Made by a program: the position numbers and the translations under genes. The notes below the pieces were generated by a model, which saw only the letters and a program-made list of their open reading frames with translations, was not told the origin of the DNA and did no database searches. 64,000 bases of DNA, taken from contig NC_092671.1 in assembly GCF_964355755.1 (NCBI RefSeq), positions 11,793,001 through 11,857,000 of the forward strand, in the 5' to 3' direction. The stretch is from Antedon mediterranea (taxonomy: Eukaryota > Echinodermata > Crinoidea > Comatulida > Antedonidae). Of the stretch, positions 59,801-64,000 are shown piece after piece (position 1 is the first letter of the stretch; every line of letters starts with the position of its first letter).

Positions 59801-62280
59801 CACCCTTCCCTCACTGGCATGAGTAGCGTTGTTAAGCCAGTAGAGGATAGGCCAACGGTGCATCACATGCCCTAAACGCAGAACAACTTTGGTGGGTAGG
59901 GTAGGAACCAACTTAAGTATGAATTGGCTCTAAGAAACAATTGAAAACCATTAGGCCTACTATTTAAGTTGAGTTAGATAATTTAATATTTATTGACGAT
60001 TAAATCGAATTTATGATTTTCCCCGAATAGAGGTGGTTTTCACAAATTGTTTTACATTATATAAACATACACGTCGTAGTGATGTATCGTTACATGTACT
60101 GTACTATTTCAATCGACTAGGACGGTGATAGTTTCAACAAAGTATTACATCGCAATGTTTTACTGTGTTTAGTGGTATATTATTTGTAAAACATGAAAAC
60201 AATTAATATTTCGTTACTAAATGGACAAAGAATATATTTAAAAAGTGTTCCTCTTTGCACCCATCCTCTTCCCCATCCCCTTCCCCATCCCTCAGCCCTA
60301 ATGTTACATACAAAACACAAATTAAGTTTGTTTAAATTTGACTTAAACAATTGGTCTCATTTTCTCAAGTTTCTCATTCGGAAGTAATTCCCAGGGTGCT
60401 AATTTTAGTTGAGTACATAAATCACAGTGTCTATTTATTCGTTCCTGTAAACGACATGTATTATTGTCCTGCGGTACGTACATTTGAAATCGCCAGTTTT
60501 TTAACGCTGAAATTATTATGTATTCGAGAACCATCTGTGGGCATGACCTAGATGGTACGCGAGCGAAGCGAGTTGTTATCAATTATGCATATGCCATAAT
60601 GGCTTTGATAATTATCGTAACATATTTCACTAAAAAATTAACAAGCTTCGACTTAGATTTGATTGGCTGAATCTTCGGTAACTGTTGTGAGTCGCTGATT
60701 GGCTGACGTGGCAATGTCCTTCCACTTCCGTATTTTGAACTACCTGTACAGCGACCGTTGCTGCATCAAATCCATTATGATATCTATATATAAATTTACG
60801 TAAGGGCAAAATTCGGTAAATCGCGCCTTACTTTTAGAATTTGTACTCGATGGTATATAAAGTTGGTTCGTACTTTCGGTATTGATTTTATCCACCTGAT
60901 GTAACCCTGTTTACTAATTAAATTAAGTTAGATAATTAGTTATTGACAATTAAAACGAATTTAGGTTCAACGATTTGCCCCAAATAGGGGTGTTTTCCGA
61001 TCGTGGTATACACTGTCTAATGGATGTCCATCTTGAAAAATACCCGCCACAAAAATGCGAGGAGGCTTCGCATTTTCCTATCTCCTCCTACGATAATTGT
61101 TTTTAATGGCTGAAAATCGGTTGAACAGCTAGAGTACAGCATCATAATGTTGCTATAAAAATACTATTTTGATAGATTTAATATACGTTTATACAAATGT
61201 ATTGATTTGCGATGAATGGAACATCCCAATCTCTCAGTCTGCCAGAGTTTGGTTTAACACAAGTAGGTAAATTTATGAGCCCTTGGTTTAACACATGCGG
61301 TAGGTAAATATATGGGCCCTTTAAGAATAAACTTGCAATACTTTGACAATACTGTAAATACCTATTAACTATTGTTGGTCCTCATTTGAATCGAACATTC
61401 GGGCTAACATTTCTTTCTGTGAATGTTCATACTGTTAGATTTAATATAAAAATATATACAAATAAACTTTATTACTGAAATTGTGGATAGGCTCTACTGT
61501 TAGATATATAAACACATTATTATATACAAATAAACTTTATACTGACAGTTGTAATATAAAAATATATACAAATAAACTTTATTACTGAGATTGTGGTTAG
61601 GCTCTACTGTTAGATATATAAACACATTAATTACCAATAATATAAACGTCGTAGTGGTGTATCGTTACATGTACTTTAATATTTCAATCGATTATGACAG
61701 TGACAGTTTTAACAAATTATTAAATCGCAAATGTTTTACTGTATTTAGAGGTATATTATTTATAGGCCTATAAAACATGAACAAAATATTTCGTTACTGA
61801 GTGGATAAAGAATATATTTAAAAATTGTTCCTCTTTGTACCTATCCGCTTTCCCATCCCTCAACCCTAATGTTACATACAAAACACAAAGTGGGTTTCTT
61901 TAAATGAGTCCAAATCAAAAAATTGGACTCATTTTGTGATAAGTTTCTCCTTCGGAAGTAATTCCCAGGGTGCTAATTTTAGTTGACTACATAAATCATC
62001 GTGTCTATTTATTCGTTTCTGTAAACGACAATGTATTGTAGTCCTGTGGTACGTACATTTAGTGAAATCGCCAGTTTTGTTACGCTGAAATTACTGTGTA
62101 TTCGAGAACCATCTGTGGACACGACCGAGGTGGTACGCGAGCGAAGCGAGCGTACCATCTAGTATATATAATATACATTACATTAATGCATAAATTACAA
62201 ATGCACATTGGCCTACCTGTTGTGTCAATGAAAGTGACAAAAAGTACTGCTAAAAATAGGACAACGTGAATGTTTTCCAT
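50774..62280 (-). CDS. Split gene for a small secreted cysteine-rich protein (3' end not found)
   Basis: Proposed join, 5' to 3' on the minus strand: 62280-62217, 55440-55381, 55190-55137, 54659-54588, 54352-54269, 51299-51261, 50803-50774. Every internal exon begins with two and ends with one base of a codon (phase 1-1), and each is bounded by AG and GT. The joined frame is open for 134 codons. It predicts a signal peptide, then cysteine modules with core C-x3-C-x9-C(-x3-C), then a Ser/Thr/Lys/Pro linker and a polyglycine stretch. Function unknown. The cysteine spacing suggests disulfide-linked helical hairpins, and secretion suggests a role outside the cell; both are inferences. The first intron (~6.8 kb) is full of transposon fragments, so further exons may be missed. 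A stop codon and polyA signal were not identified. Confidence 0.5.
51261..51299 (-). CDS. Exon 6: short hydrophilic linker exon
   Basis: 39 nt between CATTTTTGTAG and GTAAAATTG. Encodes ESSADKPETKSTS in the joined frame, phase 1-1. It has no cysteines and is Ser/Thr/Lys-rich, as in a flexible linker. It is the only intact one of three local copies. Confidence 0.45.
51474..51743 (+). repeat. Minisatellite-bearing element, copy 1 (right end missing)
   Basis: Left end ATGGAACGCCTCCTCTGCC, then 11 tandem copies of a 21-bp unit (CATGCAGTACACACCAATCG plus T, with G/C/T variants) at 51510-51740. The right flank seen in the other copies is absent. Open frames here (VMQYTPI-type repeats in several frames) are by-products of the repeat. 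Confidence 0.85.
51756..51859. repeat. Perfect 26-bp inverted repeat with a 52-bp spacer
   Basis: TCTACTACTACACCGCACGT... at 51756-51781 is the exact complement of 51834-51859. It lies between two minisatellite elements. It may be a small transposon with terminal inverted repeats or a recombination junction. Confidence 0.8.
51862..52213 (+). repeat. Minisatellite-bearing element, copy 2 (complete)
   Basis: Left end ATGGAACGCCTCC, 21-bp repeats at 51898-52134 (one unit is shortened), then a right end from TGAAATATTGCGTAATTT through a CACGTGA word to GGCTGTAAAACTA. Copies 3 and 4 have the same ends in reverse. Confidence 0.85.
52388..52900 (-). repeat. Minisatellite-bearing element, copy 3 (inverted)
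   Basis: Reverse orientation relative to copy 2. Starts TAGTTTTACAGCCGTC and ends GGAGGCGTTCCAT. The array from about 52468 is interrupted once near 52602-52620 by ATAAATGTGAACGACG, a piece of the left-end sequence, suggesting two fused arrays. Confidence 0.85.
52946..53403 (-). repeat. Minisatellite-bearing element, copy 4 (inverted)
   Basis: Same orientation and ends as copy 3, with about 16 uninterrupted 21-bp units at 53026-53370. Confidence 0.85.
53404..54268. other. Intronic or intergenic, no gene recognised
   Basis: AT-rich. Holds a small inverted repeat, TATTAAGTG...CACTTAATA, near 53709-53740. Open frames around 53815-54250 overlap on both strands and show no recognisable domain. 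Confidence 0.5.
54269..54352 (-). CDS. Exon 5: module with three cysteines and an extended tail
   Basis: 84 nt between TTTTTAG and the strong donor GAAG|GTAAGA. Begins ATCMLSCLEDGYDRDKC, keeping C-x3-C-x9-C, but the fourth cysteine position is Phe. It continues with a basic tail (RLAVKSE). Homologous in position and phase to exon 4. Confidence 0.65.
54588..54659 (-). CDS. Exon 4: complete C-x3-C-x9-C-x3-C module
   Basis: 72 nt between GTTTTAG and GTAAAT. Encodes AECVIACLKSGDVRAQC followed by NDVCTEK, with four cysteines in C-x3-C-x9-C-x3-C spacing. This spacing would allow two short helices joined by two disulfides, which is an inference from spacing alone. It is the clearest copy of the repeated module. 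Confidence 0.65.
55137..55190 (-). CDS. Exon 3: second half of a cysteine module
   Basis: 54 nt between ATAG and GTGAGC. Encodes LKSGDDNAQCNDYCKAK. This is clearly homologous to the second half of exon 4 (LKSGDVRAQCNDVC) but lacks the first CX3C. The acceptor has a weak pyrimidine tract, so this could be a truncated exon copy. Confidence 0.45.
55381..55440 (-). CDS. Exon 2: diverged first half of a cysteine module
   Basis: Acceptor AATTTTCAG, 60 nt, donor AAAG|GTGACA. Joined to exon 1 it begins AECNKSS, matching the AEC start of exon 4, but the second cysteine of the pair is a serine. The rest is Ile/Asn-rich. It may be half of a module split from exon 3, or a decaying exon. Confidence 0.4.
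55578..55662 (+). repeat. 16-bp GC-rich minisatellite
   Basis: About five copies of GTCAAGTCGGCCCCGC with small changes, in an otherwise AT-rich intron. Confidence 0.8.
55700..55911 (+). mobile_element. LINE 3' tail ending in (AATA)n
   Basis: TGCTGGACCTTTTGAAAAAC...AATGTCCCCTTGGCGGG, then a short tail and TAATAAATAAATAAATAAA at 55888-55910. This resembles the 3' end of a truncated L2/CR1-like non-LTR retrotransposon. The upstream limit is uncertain. Confidence 0.5.
56095..56390 (+). pseudogene. Non-LTR reverse-transcriptase C-terminal remnant
   Basis: Frames read KSKIILFKNRKF, then after stops GKEIEIVKSLKYLGVIF, a further stop, and EKASEKIIGLHRLNKSLF. The K(S/T)KII(I/L)F block followed by IVKSxKYLGVxF is typical of the region after the catalytic motifs in L2/CR1/Jockey-like LINE reverse transcriptases. 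Several in-frame stops show it is dead. Confidence 0.6.
56395..56520. repeat. GC-rich interspersed repeat with nested hairpins
   Basis: Contains CATAGTCAAT-AGAA-ATTGACTATG (56447-56470) flanked by two direct ATGCGAGCAT copies, and GGGGGC-GAA-GCCCCC (56498-56512). The composition contrasts with its surroundings, suggesting part of a DNA-transposon or SINE-like insertion. The rest of 56,520-57,190 shows nothing recognisable. Confidence 0.45.
57240..57417 (+). CDS. Possible exon or exon fragment, unknown family
   Basis: An open stretch between a TTTTTGCTGTAG acceptor-like word and a GTAAGT donor-like word at about 57418. Parts read VAYVDAVHDVTVGKL, HFGPWMEHDITRLDP and YKGIPPDKCVPSYC. The frame is conserved in the second tandem copy (57599 on) until a stop after CVPS. 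The Cys-x3-Cys after a PP motif is weakly like the junction before the cysteine-rich domain of family C receptors; I do not claim that identity. It could also be chance or an exon carried by a transposon. Confidence 0.25.
57271..57918 (+). repeat. 328-bp tandem duplication
   Basis: CCGTCGGTAAACTT recurs at 57271 and 57599, with high similarity through TTTGGTCCCTGGATG, GGGATACCGCCAGACAAG and TAGTAGTAAGTTAGATCG, to CCCCGACAAAAAGTACCC near the end of each copy. Confidence 0.85.
57919..58487 (-). pseudogene. Reverse-transcriptase fragment cut after motif A
   Basis: Open on the minus strand for about 189 codons. Landmarks in order: DDILHLIQST, LLIAADKTTNFYKLD, FITFKDHKPNF, CRLINPTKSEIGKISK, NQWKNTSSVIEWFK, FICFDIVEFYPSI. 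The last holds the catalytic Asp of RT motif A (FDxxxFYPSI). The frame then runs straight into the flanking 328-bp repeat, so motifs B to E (including the second catalytic Asp pair) are missing. No stops, so the insertion may be fairly young. The clade was not determined; Penelope-like is one possibility. Confidence 0.7.
58488..58961. other. AT-rich stretch, nothing recognised
   Basis: No convincing exon or repeat structure seen, apart from an ACCTGAGCAAACATATTCG splice-like word (minus) near 58641 that I could not build into an exon. Confidence 0.4.
58962..60572 (+). mobile_element. Helitron-like element, copy A (3' end broken)
   Basis: Begins TCTATATATAAATTTACG and ends in GATGGTACGCGAGCGAAGCG without the right hairpin arm and CTAG seen in copy B. 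It contains an internal 171-bp tandem duplication (59161-59331 and 59332-59502). Co-linear with copy B for most of its length. Confidence 0.5.
59161..59502 (+). repeat. 171-bp tandem duplication inside copy A
   Basis: AATAGGGGTGTTTTTCG at 59161 recurs at 59332. The two copies are almost identical, so this duplication is recent. Because 171 is a multiple of three, a repeated minus-strand open frame results; it is broken in copy B and not considered coding. Confidence 0.85.
60573..60782. other. Spacer between the two Helitron-like copies
   Basis: Two GATTGGCTGA words and otherwise unremarkable sequence. No gene seen. Confidence 0.4.
60783..62162 (+). mobile_element. Helitron-like non-autonomous element, copy B (complete, 1380 bp)
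   Basis: Starts with 5'-TC (TCTATATATAAAT) after an A and ends with CTAG followed by T, matching the known A|TC...CTRR|T Helitron insertion signature. A hairpin TGGTACGC...GCGTACCA (62131-62157) lies just before CTAG; it is closer to the end than usual. There are no terminal inverted repeats and no Rep/helicase gene, so it would depend on another element. It sits in the first intron of the minus-strand gene, 55 bases from exon 1. Confidence 0.55.
62217..62280 (-). CDS. Exon 1: signal peptide
   Basis: ATG at 62280-62278, then 21 codons with a charged start (MENIH) and hydrophobic core VVLFLAVLFVTF, ending IDTT plus one base, then donor ACAG|GTAGGC. The length and composition fit a cleaved secretory signal. 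The phase (one base left over) fits all the downstream exons. The same frame runs past the donor to a stop, so an unspliced reading is possible, but the phase match favours splicing. Confidence 0.6.
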
Positions 62281-62410
62281 TTTCAGTATCCCGGCTTCTT
62301 CAATATTACTCTTCTAATAGTTTGCTTGCTAGACAAAAATTGCAGTTGAGAGTCTCAGCGAAGCACATCCGACAAATGCCAAATCGTTATGAAGACATCG
62401 AAAACAGGCT

Positions 62411-62488
62411 GTAATATTTTATCGGCCTACTGACTGAGGGGCTGACTATTAATAAAACACCAGGAGAGTTTCTCTTCCATTCGATTGG
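62411..62488 (-). promoter_or_regulatory. Possible core promoter of the secreted-protein gene
   Basis: On the minus strand a CCAAT word (62484-62488) precedes a TATA-like GATAAAATATT (62413-62423), about 130 bases upstream of the ATG. Both words are common in AT-rich DNA, so this is a weak assignment. Confidence 0.25.
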
Positions 62489-62824
62489 TTAATTTCATAC
62501 CACGTGCTGTTGAGTATTTTATTTACTTGGATATACATCTTTAAGTCGGTGGAACACTTAAAATATATCCTTCAAAATAACAAATACAAAATAAAAATGG
62601 GAAAAATAATTATGGCGAAAATCAAGATAAACAATACAGTAATAAAATGAATCAAACCATTAACCCACCCCATCCCCCATTTACAATTTAGTTAATACAG
62701 AAATATAGAAATCATTACAAAATCTGCTCGATTTAAACTATACAAAAAGAATTGTTCAATCACAAGTAATGGTGAAGAGGAACAAGATAGACAAACATAA
62801 AATAAAATCAGATAAAATTATATT

Positions 62825-63060
62825 GAAATTCAATTCAAATTCAAATTTATTCACCTCCCTTATGGGAACATAGTAAAACAGCAAATTGTACAATTTTAAA
62901 AATCACATTTGATTTAAATTTCACACGGTCCAACAAAAAGAAAATCAAAAGGTTTTAAAAAATTAAATAAAGTATCAACATCATTGTGAACAATGGCAGA
63001 CTTCAAACTATCACAAATACCATGATCCACAGATTTACACATTTATAAAAGATTATGACA
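62825..63060 (-). mobile_element. LINE 3' tail, minus strand
   Basis: On the minus strand, ATGTTCCCATAAGGGAGGTG is followed by AATAAATTTGAATTTGAATT, resembling a non-LTR 3' end with a simple AATTTG-type tail. Its 5' limit is uncertain. A second AATAAATAAAG word on the minus strand lies at about 63133-63143. Confidence 0.4.
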
Positions 63061-63563
63061 GTGTGCATTATTAAAAACAATATTACAAACAGAAAAATCG
63101 TTGCTTTGTATATTACGTGATTTTTTTAAACTTTATTTATTCATGAGACTGATGTATATTATATAGCACAGTCCGTTCAATCAACATTGATTGTTTTTAC
63201 AGAAGTTGGTGATATTAAAAAATAGTGATAATTAATAAACATTATATAAATACAAAAAAAAAAGGAAAGAAACATTGCAGCAGAATCACGTCCTTCAGAC
63301 ACCTACTCTATTTAGGGGACACCATACTGGTGCCTACCGCGTAAACGGGACCCTCATCCTCTTTTATAGGGATTTTACATACAAAAATAACTTCACTTTT
63401 ATTTTAAAATAATAAGCTATGCATATATTAAACACTTTATAAATAGCCATACAACATTCGTATTTATTTTGATCAGATAAAGGTGACCAATTAATTGGTC
63501 TTAAGGCATCATTACTACGTGTGTCCCATGTTAGACAACACAATTCGAGATGTCAGTTACTAC

Positions 63564-63617
63564 TACCGTAAAACCTTGAAAAGAAGCCCATGGGCTTCTT
63601 TTCGAGGTTTTACGGTA
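63564..63617. repeat. 54-bp near-perfect palindrome without a loop
   Basis: Centred at 63590/63591 on CCCA|TGGG. The 27-base arms start TACCGTAAAACC and pair with one mismatch. It could be a foldback-type MITE or a cruciform-forming site. Confidence 0.8.
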
Positions 63618-64000
63618 TTTCCCCAAATAATATTACAGTAACTCAAGTGAGGTACTACATTACAGTTTGCAATATTTCTTTTTATTTTTTTATTTTTGTG
63701 GATAATAATATTTACATCGTCTGAGCATACCCACCCAGTCCTTTTAGAGCTTTACCGCGAATTATTCAATTTGATTTCTCCATGATAAATTTTCGATAAA
63801 TATATATTTTAATGATGAATTGTATAATTTATATTTATTGATCTACATCTGTAAGTCAAATAAGAAACATATAAAAAAGAAATATAAAAAGAAATATATG
63901 TATATTATATATTATTTAATTAATTTTCAGAATTTCACCCGGGCGGTTCAAAAGTAATGTTTGGCGCCTGTGGTGTTATATACTGTAAATGCAAACTTCT
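63618..64000. other. Right flank, nothing recognised
   Basis: AT-rich; no supported exon, RNA gene or repeat was seen. The same holds for 63150-63560, apart from simple A-runs. Confidence 0.4.

Noticed and set aside
60343-60582. 79-codon minus-strand open frame (MITTRFARV...) and its relative near 62080
   Set aside because: It lies at the 3' end of the Helitron-like repeats and is disrupted between copies.

Overview
Eukaryotic genomic DNA with no bacterial-type genes. The high AT content, spliced micro-exons, LINE tails ending in (AATA)n, a Helitron-like pair and frequent TAGGCCTA-type words suggest a marine invertebrate, possibly an echinoderm. That taxon is a guess from sequence texture, not an identification.

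Layout. (1) 1-49,234 is one head-to-tail macrosatellite of 32 units: 31 complete or nearly so, plus a partial first unit, so the array continues off the left edge. Most units are 1.52-1.74 kb. Three (4178, 14898, 16051) lack one of two internal ~357-bp sub-repeats. Each unit starts with a short stem-loop (AACTCGTCA-CTT-TGACGAGTT) followed by GGTTATCCGC or AGTTATCCGC. About half end in one to four hairpin cassettes whose stems are the inverse of that start. The start and the body-proximal hairpin co-vary (GGTTATCC with GGATAACC; AGTTATCC with GGATAACT), so the unit looks like a tandemly amplified transposon with subterminal inverted repeats. The layout resembles non-autonomous Helentron/HINE elements. 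No open frame in the array looks genuinely coding.

(2) 49,235-50,060 is the array edge, with a cassette carrying an unrelated stem, followed by a decayed Penelope-like retroelement end. (3) 50,774-62,280 on the minus strand holds what I read as one split gene for a small secreted cysteine-rich protein. It has a signal-peptide exon, then six tiny exons (30-84 nt), all phase 1-1, two of them carrying a CX3C-X9-C(X3C) core; the last exons are Ser/Lys- and Gly-rich. The 3' end was not found. (4) Its introns hold four minisatellite-bearing elements in inverted pairs (51,474-53,403), a LINE tail and LINE reverse-transcriptase remnant (55.7-56.4 kb), a 328-bp tandem duplication with a conserved reading frame, a reverse-transcriptase fragment (57,919-58,487), and two related Helitron-like elements (58,962-60,572 and 60,783-62,162). 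(5) 62.3-64 kb holds a possible promoter, an inverted LINE tail and a 54-bp near-perfect palindrome.

The most interesting items are the co-varying, stackable hairpin cassettes of the array and the exon-modular secreted-peptide gene. Positions and translations were read by eye. Nothing was aligned or searched.
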